From Bin5 sp965200685 (GTDB taxonomy: Bacteria > Chloroflexota > Anaerolineae > Caldilineales > Caldilineaceae): DNA of 64,000 nt. The DNA is taken from the NCBI GenBank assembly GCA_965200685.1, contig OZ241379.1, positions 2,914,001-2,978,000 of the forward strand. Reading direction: 5' to 3'. How positions within the stretch are numbered: the first letter of the stretch is position 1; each line of letters opens with the position of its first letter. The position numbers and the translations under genes were made by a program. The notes beneath the pieces were generated by a model. That model saw only the letters and a list, made by a program, of their open reading frames with translations, did no database searches and was not told where the DNA came from. Of this stretch, positions 33,871-43,106 are shown in pieces.

Positions 33871-35234
33871 TCGACAAACAGCCCTACTTCGTCGGCCATT
33901 ACTTCGTAGTTCCAGCCACTGGCGTACAGTCTGATACTGTTGATGTGGGCTGGACGTGTATCGGCCAGAACCTCCATCAGATTTTGTGACTCATAGGTAA
34001 ACCAGACGAATAGGTCAAGTTTTTCACCGCCGCTCAACGGCCAGCCCGGTTTTGGGTCCCGGTTATAGAAGCCATGGCCCCAAGTCAAGTTCTTGCCGTA
34101 GATATCGGTGTAGGTGAGTTCAAGGCGTAGGGGGAACTCAGAACTTTGCTCGCCTGCGCCGGCCAGGGTTTGCCACAGCAATTTGACATCTAATTTGACG
34201 ATCAGAGAGTCATAGCCATGCACATCCTCATCAACAGTCTGGCGAATGCCTATCTCTGTGTGAATGTTGTCTGGGCCTCGGTAGAAAAAATGCACCACCC
34301 GGCGTCCCTCCTGCTCAACAACTTCGACAATCCCCGCAGGGACATAGGGCACTGTGTGGATTTCCCATTCCTGTGGGGTTGGGCCGTTGAAATCGCCGTG
34401 GGAGCTTTGACGATTAACCGGCACAGGCGGCCCGGGCGGGGTTGGGCCGTTGAAATCGCTGAAATCGCCGTTACGTAGAAGATTGCGTTCGACCGACACC
34501 GGCGGGAGTGTTGGCTCATCTGTTGACATCCAGGTACGCATGCCTTGATGTACATCTAGCGGAGCTTGGTTGTGTGGAAAGAGTCTAGCGATTCCTTGGG
34601 TCACGGACACTTCGCTTTGCCCGGCAGTGACGGAAAATGTGTAATTGCCTTCGACTAGGTAGATTTCCCCGTGGGGTGTCTCTACTTGGACTTCCAAAGG
34701 GTGCTTGATTGGGTTTTGGGTAAACAGCCGTACCCGGCCCTCATGCAGCAGCAAGCGTACTGTGTAGGGGCGGTCGCTGCCGCTAAAGAAGGGCCGCCGA
34801 ATCCGCACGAGTTCTAGGGATGTGCCCGGGTAGATATGAACGGTTCCCATGAGATCTGTATCACTGTTCTGATCATCTACAGGCAGGCCAATCACCCCTT
34901 GAGTGGCAGTACCAGTCGTCACTAGGCGACTGCCTTCGGTGATGTCATCCTGTCTATCCGTGAGCGCGATAGGTACATCTGAGCGGGGTGGGTAGAGCAG
35001 AACTGTGCCGACGGTCGGTTCAAAATGGACGGATTGTGTCACTGCGGCCGTGTGGTAGAGTGCCCGTAGGGCCGGGGGGATGCCGATTACCAAAAGAAGA
35101 AATATGGCAAAGGAGATCAGAATTACGATCCAAGCCACACGTTCTGGCCGTTCTCGCCAGCGGACCAGTGGACTTCGGTCCATGGGTGATGAATCAGTAC
35201 CGGCACCTGTGGATACTGGCGAATTTGCCGACAT
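33867..35234 (-). CDS. Membrane-anchored FecR-domain protein
   Basis: 455 residues. One TM (VAWIVILISFAIFLLLVIGI, about residues 33-52) leaves a large outer part. Residues about 150-245 fit a FecR domain (LELVRIRRPFF, VQVETPHGEIYLVEGNYTFSV, VTQGIARLF). The remainder is beta-rich and jelly-roll-like (ERNLLRNGDF, then VVHFFYRGPDNIHTEIGI). A short duplication of NGDF.DFNGPTP occurs inside. It is coupled on both sides: TAATG with the TPR gene, ATGA with the GT39 gene. Envelope role inferred. Confidence 0.75.
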   Translation of the reverse strand: MSANSPVSTGAGTDSSPMDRSPLVRWRERPERVAWIVILISFAIFLLLVIGIPPALRALYHTAAVTQSVHFEPTVGTVLLYPPRSDVPIALTDRQDDITEGSRLVTTGTATQGVIGLPVDDQNSDTDLMGTVHIYPGTSLELVRIRRPFFSGSDRPYTVRLLLHEGRVRLFTQNPIKHPLEVQVETPHGEIYLVEGNYTFSVTAGQSEVSVTQGIARLFPHNQAPLDVHQGMRTWMSTDEPTLPPVSVERNLLRNGDFSDFNGPTPPGPPVPVNRQSSHGDFNGPTPQEWEIHTVPYVPAGIVEVVEQEGRRVVHFFYRGPDNIHTEIGIRQTVDEDVHGYDSLIVKLDVKLLWQTLAGAGEQSSEFPLRLELTYTDIYGKNLTWGHGFYNRDPKPGWPLSGGEKLDLFVWFTYESQNLMEVLADTRPAHINSIRLYASGWNYEVMADEVGLFVE

Positions 35235-35854
35235 TAGGTACCCTCCTCTGCGGTATTGGCCGGGGATCCCTCGTCAGGTTGGATTTCTGTACGTTTGTTG
35301 CGTTCTTGTTCCACAAGCATCACGCTGAGCCTATCCATCCAGTAACGCGCATCTTGGTCATTTGGGTTGACTTCCAGGGCCCGCTGAAACATGGCGGACG
35401 CCCGGCCCAGATCGCCCTGTTGTTTATAGATCAACCCGAGGTGATAGTGGACATTTGGCGCGCGGGGGTCGATCCACAGGGCTTTCTCGTAGGCCCTGAT
35501 GGCTCGTTTCTGATGTTGCGGCCCGGAGGTTTCTAGGCGGCCCAGATAGGCCGCGGCCAGGTTTGTCCATAGCATCACATTGTCCGCTGCATTATGCGCG
35601 GCATTTTCCAACGTTTTGACCGCCCGCGTCCATTTGCGTTGCAAGATCAAAGCACCACCTAAATTGATAGCGAGGTCTGGGTCTGCGGGAAAGGCGGCCT
35701 GCAGAGGTTCTAGCAAGGCAACGGCTTCACCGGGCCGGTTGGCCCGCAACAGGCGCGCACTTTCATTGAGAGTGTTGCGGTACTTGGCGGTAGAATCGTT
35801 GCGGCGCGCGCTTTCGCGGTCTTTGGGGGTATGGTTGCGATTTTTGTCAGTCAT
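35234..35854 (-). CDS. TPR-repeat protein
   Basis: 206 residues with three to four tetratricopeptide repeats (AVALLEPLQAAFPADPDLAI, AVKTLENAAHNAADNVMLW, AIRAYEKALWIDPRAPNVHY, ASAMFQRALEVNPNDQDARY) between charged ends. No signal peptide, so likely cytoplasmic. The stop overlaps the FecR start (TAATG). A scaffold role for the following membrane proteins is inference. Confidence 0.85.
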   Translation of the reverse strand: MTDKNRNHTPKDRESARRNDSTAKYRNTLNESARLLRANRPGEAVALLEPLQAAFPADPDLAINLGGALILQRKWTRAVKTLENAAHNAADNVMLWTNLAAAYLGRLETSGPQHQKRAIRAYEKALWIDPRAPNVHYHLGLIYKQQGDLGRASAMFQRALEVNPNDQDARYWMDRLSVMLVEQERNKRTEIQPDEGSPANTAEEGT

Positions 35855-35869
35855 AGGATTTTGTATCGT

Positions 35870-36238
35870 TTAACTCGGAGCTCGCACGCTGTCCGCCATT
35901 GCCTTGGTCACCCTCTGTCCCTCGTCCACATTATGGAAAACTTCGTATTCGTCTAGGGTGGGCGCAAAGAACTCAATTACAAATTCATTGGGTACGCCCA
36001 TGGGCAGTACCAGTTCATTGAGGAGCGCGCGAATGAACATGCGGCGCTGCTCGGTCTTCATGTGCTGGGAAGCCGTATCCCACAATAGAATCGTCCCATA
36101 GGTACCTTCGTCTGTGTAGTGGAGATCTAATTTGCCGATTGTGGGGGGCTGTTCTTCGGCGTCTAGGTGGCCGAGATCGAACAGTGCGTACTGTTCTGAG
36201 CAATTTGTACGCACTAGGCGTTTGAGTTTCAGGTTCAC
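35870..36238 (-). CDS. Conserved-looking protein of unknown function
   Basis: 122 residues from GTG 36238, overlapping the HEAT gene stop (GTGA), with GGGAGG just upstream; GTG 36241 also possible. The product is a mixed alpha/beta chain (NLKLKRLVRTNCSEQYALFD, GTILLWDTASQHMKTEQRR, GVPNEFVIEFFAPTLDEYEV). No family recognised. Coupling to the HEAT protein suggests joint function. Confidence 0.6.
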   Translation of the reverse strand: MNLKLKRLVRTNCSEQYALFDLGHLDAEEQPPTIGKLDLHYTDEGTYGTILLWDTASQHMKTEQRRMFIRALLNELVLPMGVPNEFVIEFFAPTLDEYEVFHNVDEGQRVTKAMADSVRAPS

Positions 36239-37230
36239 CACTCCTCCCAATCGTCAGCCTCGTCTTCCCAGATAGAACGTTCTTCATCAAAGAGCGGGAT
36301 TTCCTGGGAATTTTCGTAGAACACAGCCTCTTCAAGGGCATGAGCGGCCACCTTGGCCTCATCAGGGTCATCGCTGGTAGTCATGGCGTTGAGTGCTTCC
36401 CCGGCTAGGCGTCCGCCGAGGCGGCCCAAGGCGAAAATGGCTGCCAGCCGGACTGTTTTCTCCTCGTCGGCCAGCAGTGAGATCAGTTCCTCTAGCGCGT
36501 CTCTGGCTTCCAGTTCGCCGCAAGCTCTGGCGGCGGCTGCCCGCATTGCCACCGTAGGACTGCCCAATTCTGCTTGGACAGAGGCTCGCCAGCGGATATC
36601 TGCGCTGCGTCCCATTGCATGTAAGGCGGCTACCTGCATCTCCTCGTACTGGGAATAGTAGCCATCCTCGATCAGATCTCGAATGCCGGTCTCGCCGGAG
36701 AAGGCGATGCTCTCAAGTGCTTGGGCCTGTACGGGCAGCGGCTCCATTTCAGCGTGCAGGACAGCTAACAGGGCGTCCTCTGCGCGCATTGCTAATGCTG
36801 ACGAGAGTTCGTTTAATTCGCCGGCCAGCACAAATGCCCCTAGGGCCTCTGCAGCGGCTGCGCGCACCGTTTCGTGCGGGTCGTTGTTGAGGAGATGAAC
36901 TAGGGGCCCGACTAGATCCGCATCTTGGTCTTCCCAGAGACCCTTGATCGCCAGGAGGCGTATAGTGGGCAGGGAATCGGTCAGGGCGAGACGCAGGAAC
37001 CGGCCTAATTGCAGATGCAAATTGTCAAAACTTTCTTCCACGAGTGAACGCACAACGAACAGCCGCCGGTCGTCAGCGAGTGTCGGCCAAGCCTCCTGCA
37101 GCCGTCGAAAGTCGGGCAGGCTTAGGTCCGACAGCGCAGCTAGTTCCTGCGCTTGTGGATACGCACCATCCTCCTGCAACTGGATGAGAAGATCTTCAAT
37201 AGAACGGGTCGAGGAACCGAAAGTGATCAC
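36235..37230 (-). CDS. HEAT-repeat protein
   Basis: 331 residues from GTG 37230 (GAGGT 6 nt upstream). At least five HEAT-like helical pairs are visible, e.g. TIRLLAIKGLWEDQDADLV, TVRAAAAEALGAFV, AMRAAAARACGELEARDAL, TVRLAAIFALGRLGG. The C-terminus is strongly acidic (ERSIWEDEADDWEEW). Likely a protein-binding scaffold in the cytoplasm; the partner is unknown. Confidence 0.85.
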   Translation of the reverse strand: MITFGSSTRSIEDLLIQLQEDGAYPQAQELAALSDLSLPDFRRLQEAWPTLADDRRLFVVRSLVEESFDNLHLQLGRFLRLALTDSLPTIRLLAIKGLWEDQDADLVGPLVHLLNNDPHETVRAAAAEALGAFVLAGELNELSSALAMRAEDALLAVLHAEMEPLPVQAQALESIAFSGETGIRDLIEDGYYSQYEEMQVAALHAMGRSADIRWRASVQAELGSPTVAMRAAAARACGELEARDALEELISLLADEEKTVRLAAIFALGRLGGRLAGEALNAMTTSDDPDEAKVAAHALEEAVFYENSQEIPLFDEERSIWEDEADDWEEW

Positions 37231-37282
37231 ATGCTACCTCGGATATCGGCGATACATTCTCTGCATCAGGATATACACTGCA

Positions 37283-38284
37283 TTATAACACCATCTCCAG
37301 ATAAACTGTCCATTGGGTTGAGGGGTTGGGGTGTTGGGAGCGCAGCGGGATATCTGTCGCTGTTGCGGTGGCAGAAGGCGTCGCGCTGGGCTTTATGCCC
37401 GGTAGCACGATTTCCCGCCCGATCTGCAGATTGCTGGCATCTCTTTCTGTGAGCGCATTTGCTTCTAGCAATGTATCGGCACTGATGCCAAAACGTTGGG
37501 CAATGCCGATGATGGTATCGCCGGCCTTGATCGTATAGCGGAGATCTGCCACTGGTGTAGAGGTTGCAGTCGGGGCAGGGCTTGTTGGCGTTGGCGTCGT
37601 TTCTACTGTGGGCGTGGGGATGGCGGTCTCTGTGGGTAGGGGAATCGCTGTTTGATTCGATTCTACCTCGGATGTGGGCGGGGCAGCCTCTGGGTTTTGC
37701 GATAGTACTACATCGTTCACCTGGGCCACAATCAGGGGCGTGCTTTCCTCTGCGCTATTCAGAGCCAGCGGGGATGACGCCTCGGCTTGGCCCGCAGGGC
37801 TGTTGATGATAATGGGGGCGAGGTTATCATTCGCCGCGACCATGCTGTCCGCTTCATTGGTGGCCGGTACGGGTGTAATGACGATGTTCTGGAGCAGAGA
37901 CAGACTGCCGCTCGCGTTTGGGGCCAGGCGAGCAGGCAGAGTGGGAGCTCGTACAATGATGGCTAGTGTCAGCGCGCCGACCAACAGGAGGGGTGCGCCA
38001 ATGGTCAAGATCCGGGAGGGCGCGGCGCGCAAGGCGCGGCCACAATGTGGACAGATGACATGGTCGGACGTTGCCCGTTGGCCACACTGGCGGCAGCGCA
38101 CCTTTGTCACATGCGGCGTTAGGCGAGTCCCACACTCGGCACAGACGGTCTGGTTGTAGAGAACTGGTGTATCACAGGAAGGACAGCGTTTTGCATTCCA
38201 GGAGCGGGCCTGGGCCGCGGAGCCGCGGGCTGGGGCGGCCTCTGTGCTGGCATCCGTTTGAAGTGCATGGTTGTCTAAGGACAT
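37283..38284 (-). CDS. Double zinc-ribbon, single-TM, LysM protein
   Basis: 333 residues from ATG 38284. Two zinc ribbons stand at the N-terminus (CPSCDTPVLYNQTVCAECG and CRQCGQRATSDHVICPHCG), then one TM (ILTIGAPLLLVGALTLAIIV), a long Pro/Thr-rich linker (PTETAIPTPTVETTPTPTSP) and a LysM domain (YTIKAGDTIIGIAQRFGIS...LQIGREIVLP). The LysM part should bind peptidoglycan outside while the ribbons face the cytoplasm. It may tie an inner complex to the wall. Confidence 0.87.
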   Translation of the reverse strand: MSLDNHALQTDASTEAAPARGSAAQARSWNAKRCPSCDTPVLYNQTVCAECGTRLTPHVTKVRCRQCGQRATSDHVICPHCGRALRAAPSRILTIGAPLLLVGALTLAIIVRAPTLPARLAPNASGSLSLLQNIVITPVPATNEADSMVAANDNLAPIIINSPAGQAEASSPLALNSAEESTPLIVAQVNDVVLSQNPEAAPPTSEVESNQTAIPLPTETAIPTPTVETTPTPTSPAPTATSTPVADLRYTIKAGDTIIGIAQRFGISADTLLEANALTERDASNLQIGREIVLPGIKPSATPSATATATDIPLRSQHPNPSTQWTVYLEMVL

Positions 38285-38333
38285 TGGTAACACCAGTGGG
38301 CAGTGGTTTGTGTGGTGTTATTGGCCACTGCAG

Positions 38334-39698
38334 TCACTGACCCAAGAGGCGGGACCAGTCGATACCTGGGGGGCCGGAGCGAATATCGCTGATTGTGACA
38401 AAGACCATCAATCCCAGCAGCAGAATAAAACCGACCAGATGAACAGTCCCCTCCTTTTCCGGGGCGATCGGCTGCCCGCGCAGTTTTTCTATGGCAATGA
38501 ACAGCAGACGCCCTCCGTCTAGGGCTGGGAGTGGCAGCAGATTTACGATTGCGAGGCTGGCACTGATGATGGCTGCCAACTGCCAGACCGGGAACCAAAG
38601 GCCGGTATCGGCTGTGACATGGACCGCGCCGCCTATAAGTTGTGCGATCCCAACGGGACCGGATAGGGCTGCCTCATCGGCAGCCAACTGGCCCTTAATG
38701 ATCATCTGCGGCAAAGTGATGAACCCATACACGTACTTGACAATGTTGACGGTCCCCAGCCAGATGCTGCGGAGAACTGGCAGGGAAACCAGCAAGATGG
38801 GATCGTTGATGCCGACGCCCATTGCGCCTTGGCCGGGCAGCGGGTTCTGGCGGGCCAATACTTGGCGAGTGAAGAGTTCATCGCCTCGCAATAGGGTAAC
38901 AGTGACTGTTTCGCCCAGATGTTCCTGCACCATGTCGCCCAGACTGCGCTCGGTGGTGATCACCTCTCCGTTGACTGCGTAAAAGATATCGTTTGGTAAC
39001 AGGCCGGCTTCTTCGGCTGGGCTGTCCGGCGCAATCAGGGTAATCTGTGTCCGCAAGGCGGCTTCAGGCTTTGCCTCTGTGATCAGGGCGCGCAAGTTCA
39101 TGTCGGACTGGGCCGGCACGTCCAAGGTGTGCAGGGCGTCCCCGCGTAGAATGACCACAGTGCCGGCCTCGGTTTCAATGGGCTGTGGTCGCTGTTTGGG
39201 GGTCAGTAGCTCCCCAGTCCACGCGCTGATATAGACAGGCACGCCGTTCAGGCGAATCAGCGTATCATCTGGCTCGAGGCCGATCTCCCACAGAGGAGAG
39301 TCGGCCACAATGTCGTTGAAGCGGGGATGGGCACCCCCCGTGGGGAAGCCAGAAAGCACACTGGCAATCGAAAAGACGATGCCTAGGAGAAAATTCATTG
39401 CTGGCCCGGCGACCAGGGTAAAGACCCGCGCGCGGGCACTGGCGGCGTTAAAGGAGCCGGGGCTGGCATCAGCCATATCCTCACCCTTCATGCGTACAAA
39501 TGCGCCTAAGGGGATGGCGTTGAGGGAAAAGAGCGTGCCATCGTAGGTAAACAGCTTTACCAGTCGCGGCGGAAAGCCAAAGACACCGAACTCTTCAACT
39601 TCGATCCCGTGCCGACGTGCTACTAGATAGTGACCGAGTTCGTGGAAGAACATGAGCACACCCAATAGCAGGAGAAATGAAACGATTGTCAATAACAT
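38334..39698 (-). CDS. rseP: Site-2 zinc metalloprotease
   Basis: 454 residues. The zinc motif HELGH lies in the first TM (MFFHELGHYLVARRHGIEVE). Two PDZ-like regions follow (VADSPLWEIGLEPDDTLIRL, APDSPAEEAGLLPNDIFYAV). The second catalytic motif NLLPLPALDGGRL is near the C-terminus. It cleaves membrane-embedded substrates such as anti-sigma factors in regulated intramembrane proteolysis. It leads the run of minus-strand genes from the promoter at 39821-39849. Confidence 0.94.
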   Translation of the reverse strand: MLLTIVSFLLLLGVLMFFHELGHYLVARRHGIEVEEFGVFGFPPRLVKLFTYDGTLFSLNAIPLGAFVRMKGEDMADASPGSFNAASARARVFTLVAGPAMNFLLGIVFSIASVLSGFPTGGAHPRFNDIVADSPLWEIGLEPDDTLIRLNGVPVYISAWTGELLTPKQRPQPIETEAGTVVILRGDALHTLDVPAQSDMNLRALITEAKPEAALRTQITLIAPDSPAEEAGLLPNDIFYAVNGEVITTERSLGDMVQEHLGETVTVTLLRGDELFTRQVLARQNPLPGQGAMGVGINDPILLVSLPVLRSIWLGTVNIVKYVYGFITLPQMIIKGQLAADEAALSGPVGIAQLIGGAVHVTADTGLWFPVWQLAAIISASLAIVNLLPLPALDGGRLLFIAIEKLRGQPIAPEKEGTVHLVGFILLLGLMVFVTISDIRSGPPGIDWSRLLGQ

Positions 39699-39820
39699 GT
39701 GTATCCTTAAACGTTATCTATAGATCAGCACTTTGCAGTTGATGCTATGGGCACGTTGTGCAAATGCCTCTAGGAGCGGCCAGCAGGAGGAGTTTCTATC
39801 CTGCGAGAGCTATCTTTCTC

Positions 39821-39849
39821 ATTATACCCAGACGTTACATGGGCAGCAA
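39821..39849 (-). promoter_or_regulatory. Promoter for rseP
   Basis: Minus-strand TTGCTG (39849-39844), 17-bp spacer, perfect TATAAT (39826-39821). The leader of about 115 nt carries a 6-bp hairpin (GCAGGA...TCCTGC). Confidence 0.65.
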
Positions 39850-39882
39850 ATGAACTTGGAGCATAACACCGCTGGCCTGTGA

Positions 39883-42800
39883 TCAATAGCTAGAGTGCCC
39901 CGACAACCCTTCCACAATCTCGACCGTCTCCACGCTCACTGTGATAACCTTCTGAATCAGCTTGACGATGTATTGCGGATCGTCGGCACGATTGGGGTCA
40001 TTGACGATGCCACTGCGCTTGTCTACCTTGACCCGGTACTGGTCAAGGACCCATTCTAAGGCCGACCGATTCCCCAGCCGATAGTCGAAGGCCTTCGCCG
40101 GTATCCCCTCTAAGGTCAAGAACTCATTGTAGCGGATCTGCGTCTTGTCTTTGGACAATCTCATCTTTTCCACGCGCCAATTGAGGGGTTTCCCCGGCGT
40201 CTCTACCCTGCTGAGCAGGTAGGGGGACATATCCTCATAGCCTACATGGATGTCTGCCAGGCGCGCGCCGGCTGTGGAAAAGGCCCGGAAGTCCGCGGCA
40301 AAGGGGATGTGTGGCAGGTCCCGCTTGAGGTTAGCCTGATACCGCTCTCTGTATTGTGGATGGTGTAGCAGGCCGTAGACGTAATGAAAGATATCCCATT
40401 TGCTGATTGTGTTATCTTGATACTGCCTGCGGAACTGTGCCAATGCCCAATCTGTAATGTTCTCGCGGCGGTTGCTGCTGTCTTCGTCGTAGAGGTAGAA
40501 GGGGAAACATTGGGTTTTGTCGAGTATGTCAAAACACGGAATCATAGAAGCCATCAAGGTCTGAAACGGTTTGTTACTCACTAGGCCACTGACACAGATC
40601 GCCCGATTCTCAGTTTCCGTCTCCGGGGTGGGGAAGATGGACGGGAACAGAGACACTCTATCGTTCATCATTCTGTCAAAGTACAGGGTTGATTTCGTAA
40701 AGGGGCGATAGAAAGATTGTCGGAGTTTGGCTTCCTCAAACTCTGCAATGTGCCCGCCTTTCAGTTTCTGTTTTAAGCTTGAACTCCAACTGATTTTCTC
40801 ATTATCATACACCACAAACTCATCAACATTCGCTCCTATATCCTTTCGCCGTTCCCACTTGAACACATGCTCATTGTAGCAATCGATCATCCCCTGAATA
40901 TTCTCTGTAAGCGTACTTCGGTTGAAATGATAGGCCCACGCATCCCGATTGGTCTTTACACCATTACTGAAGATGTGAAAGAGCACATCCACCGCCTCAC
41001 CTTGGCCCGCCTTTGCTTCCTTTGTCCCCATGGGGAGGAAGGTCTCAAACTCCGCATGGAGTCCTTCGGTGAGCCATGTATATCGCCTGTCCGGTTGAAT
41101 GGTTTGCCACTCTATCGTGCCTACATGTGTGCGTTCCTGCAGAAAATTAAATTTACGCTTCTTGTCCCACAGGTCATCGGTTCGATAGTAACAGATACGG
41201 GCATCTGTAGAACCCTTTTTCTTCACAAACAGATTGATGCTGACCCCGACCCGGATCCCGAACACATTGGCATCGGAAACCGCCAAGCCTTTGCGAGTAT
41301 TCCCACCTAGATCCAAAATGTAGAGGGTGTCGAAATCCTCTGCGAGATGTTTTCGCATGCCATCAAATGACATACCGTCAATAAAACTGTTGTTGGTTAC
41401 AAAGGCCACAACCCCTTCCTCGCCTATGCGGTCTGCTGCCCAGCGTATGGCCTTCACATAGGGGTCATAGAGCGAATTTTTGAGAGTTGCGCTGGAGTCT
41501 TTTGCATAGGTCTCCCGTATCTGCTTGTCCATGGTGGCATAGGTGCGGTTCTTGTTGTTGTCGTTCTCATTGACCTGCCCCGCGTTGTAGGGCGGGTTGC
41601 CGATGATGACCGTGATATCCTGATCCTTCTGGTTCTCCACGCGCTGTGTGTTCTCTTGGACAAACAAGCTGAGTTGGCTGTCCTCGGCCAGCTCAAAGGT
41701 ATCAACCAGACAGATACCCTCAAAAGGTAGGTACTGCTCTGTCAGTTCATAGTATTCATGCTCAATGTTCAGGGCCGCGATGTAGTAGGGCAGCAGCATG
41801 ATTTCGTTGCAGTGCAGTTCTCCCGCGTACTTGTCGGGTAAGCAGGAGAGTTTGCCCAGTTCCTGCAGGTGGCGCATGACCCGCAGCATGAAGTTGCCCG
41901 TACCCACGAAGGGGTCTAGCACATGCACGCCGTCATCAGCTAAGGAACGCCCGAACTCCTGATCGAGGATGGCTTCCACGGAGCGCACCATAAACTCCAC
42001 AATAGGCTGCGGTGTGTAGACGATGCCATGGGTGTCGGCCACGTTGACGGAAAAGCCCTGGAAGAAATTCTCGTAGACAGTGTTGAGGAAGCCCTGCTTC
42101 TCCGCATAGTCATCTATGGTCGCGGCTGTGGTTTCAATGGCCCGGTAGAATCGATCTAGAGGACGGAAGAACGCCCGGCGGCTGAAATGCTGGCCGGTCA
42201 AGGCCTGCACTACCTGCTCGATCTCCCGTGCGATCACGTTACGGGCTACAAAGTCTGGGTTGTCGAACACCCGCCGGAAGATGCGTTCTGTCAGCAGGTG
42301 TTGGATCAGCATCTCCTCTACGGCTGCATCGGCGATGTTGGGGTTGATGGCATCCCGGCACAGCGCGGCGAAGCGGGCAAATGCCTGCCGAAAGGCCCGG
42401 TTGTTCTGCCGCTCCCCTGCGATCAAAGTCAGCAGGGATTCGGCCAGGGCCGGCACTACAGTTTTGAACTCCTCCACTGCCTGCTGCCAGCCTGCATAGG
42501 CCGGCGGCTGATAGGTGAAGAAGGCCTGCAGGCCCTCAATGAGCAGGTCCGGCCCAGCGATGGGGCTGTCCCACACCTGCTGCCCCTGTTGGATGACCAC
42601 CATGCGCTGCGGGGCCCAGAAGAGGATATTGTCCTGGGGGTAGCCAGTGGCCAGCTTCTTGCGGATCTCTACATCCAAGTCATCATCGCTATCTTTCGCC
42701 TCCCAATAGCCATGGGCCAGGTTGAAATCGTCCAACAGTGCGCCATCAATGCGAATGCTGTGGCCATCGGCCAGCTTGCGCGTGTACTGCTCTGCCAATG

Positions 42801-42948
42801 TCCAGCCGAAGGGACGCGCTGCCATACGTAGCACATGGGCAAATGCTGGCGCGACCGCGCCCTCATGTCCTACATCAAGCTGGCCCAGCTTGTTCAACTC
42901 CGCGAAGTAGTCTCTGATCTCTTTGTGTGTTGCTTTGAGCTGGAGCAT
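39883..42948 (-). CDS. Single-chain restriction-modification enzyme (ISP/IIG-like), downstream copy
   Basis: 1021 residues. A PD-(D/E)xK-type nuclease is visible at the N-terminus (RIDGALLDDF, then YWEAKD: Asp68, Glu83, Lys85). A helical region follows, then an N6-adenine methyltransferase with motif I LDPFVGTGNF (Asp345) and IIGNPPYN (451-454). The C-terminus matches the specificity region of type ISP enzymes (LKRDLPHIPFAADF). No helicase lies between nuclease and methyltransferase, unlike true type ISP. It should methylate and cut at one recognition site. No good ribosome site precedes it. It is a tandem copy of 43107-46178, diverging at about 40505-40625. Confidence 0.85.
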   Translation of the reverse strand: MLQLKATHKEIRDYFAELNKLGQLDVGHEGAVAPAFAHVLRMAARPFGWTLAEQYTRKLADGHSIRIDGALLDDFNLAHGYWEAKDSDDDLDVEIRKKLATGYPQDNILFWAPQRMVVIQQGQQVWDSPIAGPDLLIEGLQAFFTYQPPAYAGWQQAVEEFKTVVPALAESLLTLIAGERQNNRAFRQAFARFAALCRDAINPNIADAAVEEMLIQHLLTERIFRRVFDNPDFVARNVIAREIEQVVQALTGQHFSRRAFFRPLDRFYRAIETTAATIDDYAEKQGFLNTVYENFFQGFSVNVADTHGIVYTPQPIVEFMVRSVEAILDQEFGRSLADDGVHVLDPFVGTGNFMLRVMRHLQELGKLSCLPDKYAGELHCNEIMLLPYYIAALNIEHEYYELTEQYLPFEGICLVDTFELAEDSQLSLFVQENTQRVENQKDQDITVIIGNPPYNAGQVNENDNNKNRTYATMDKQIRETYAKDSSATLKNSLYDPYVKAIRWAADRIGEEGVVAFVTNNSFIDGMSFDGMRKHLAEDFDTLYILDLGGNTRKGLAVSDANVFGIRVGVSINLFVKKKGSTDARICYYRTDDLWDKKRKFNFLQERTHVGTIEWQTIQPDRRYTWLTEGLHAEFETFLPMGTKEAKAGQGEAVDVLFHIFSNGVKTNRDAWAYHFNRSTLTENIQGMIDCYNEHVFKWERRKDIGANVDEFVVYDNEKISWSSSLKQKLKGGHIAEFEEAKLRQSFYRPFTKSTLYFDRMMNDRVSLFPSIFPTPETETENRAICVSGLVSNKPFQTLMASMIPCFDILDKTQCFPFYLYDEDSSNRRENITDWALAQFRRQYQDNTISKWDIFHYVYGLLHHPQYRERYQANLKRDLPHIPFAADFRAFSTAGARLADIHVGYEDMSPYLLSRVETPGKPLNWRVEKMRLSKDKTQIRYNEFLTLEGIPAKAFDYRLGNRSALEWVLDQYRVKVDKRSGIVNDPNRADDPQYIVKLIQKVITVSVETVEIVEGLSGHSSY

Positions 42949-42979
42949 GAGCAGTCCAAGAATCGCTCTGTTTGTGGTA

Positions 42980-43099
42980 TTATATTGTGGAAAAGTCAGC
43001 AGCGGCTATCTGCCCAACAACGCGAGCGGCGGCGAAGTCAACTCCTACGCTTTTGGGTTTTCTTTTGCAATCGTCGCGGTCTATATCAATACGCATCAT
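42980..43099 (-). CDS. Small ORF between the two restriction enzymes
   Basis: 39 codons from ATG 43099, with AGAGAGG 3-4 nt upstream, starting 7 bp after the stop of the upstream copy. Product begins MMRIDIDRDDCKRKPKS and ends QIAAADFSTI. No family recognised. It fills most of the 158-bp spacer between the copies. Confidence 0.35.
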   Translation of the reverse strand: MMRIDIDRDDCKRKPKSVGVDFAAARVVGQIAAADFSTI

Positions 43100-43106
43100 T
43101 TCCTCT

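Noticed and set aside
33068..33877. 269-codon ORF on the same strand as the GT39 gene in another frame
   Set aside because: Composition is Pro/Arg/Cys-rich with no TM pattern; the GT39 frame has clear topology and motifs.
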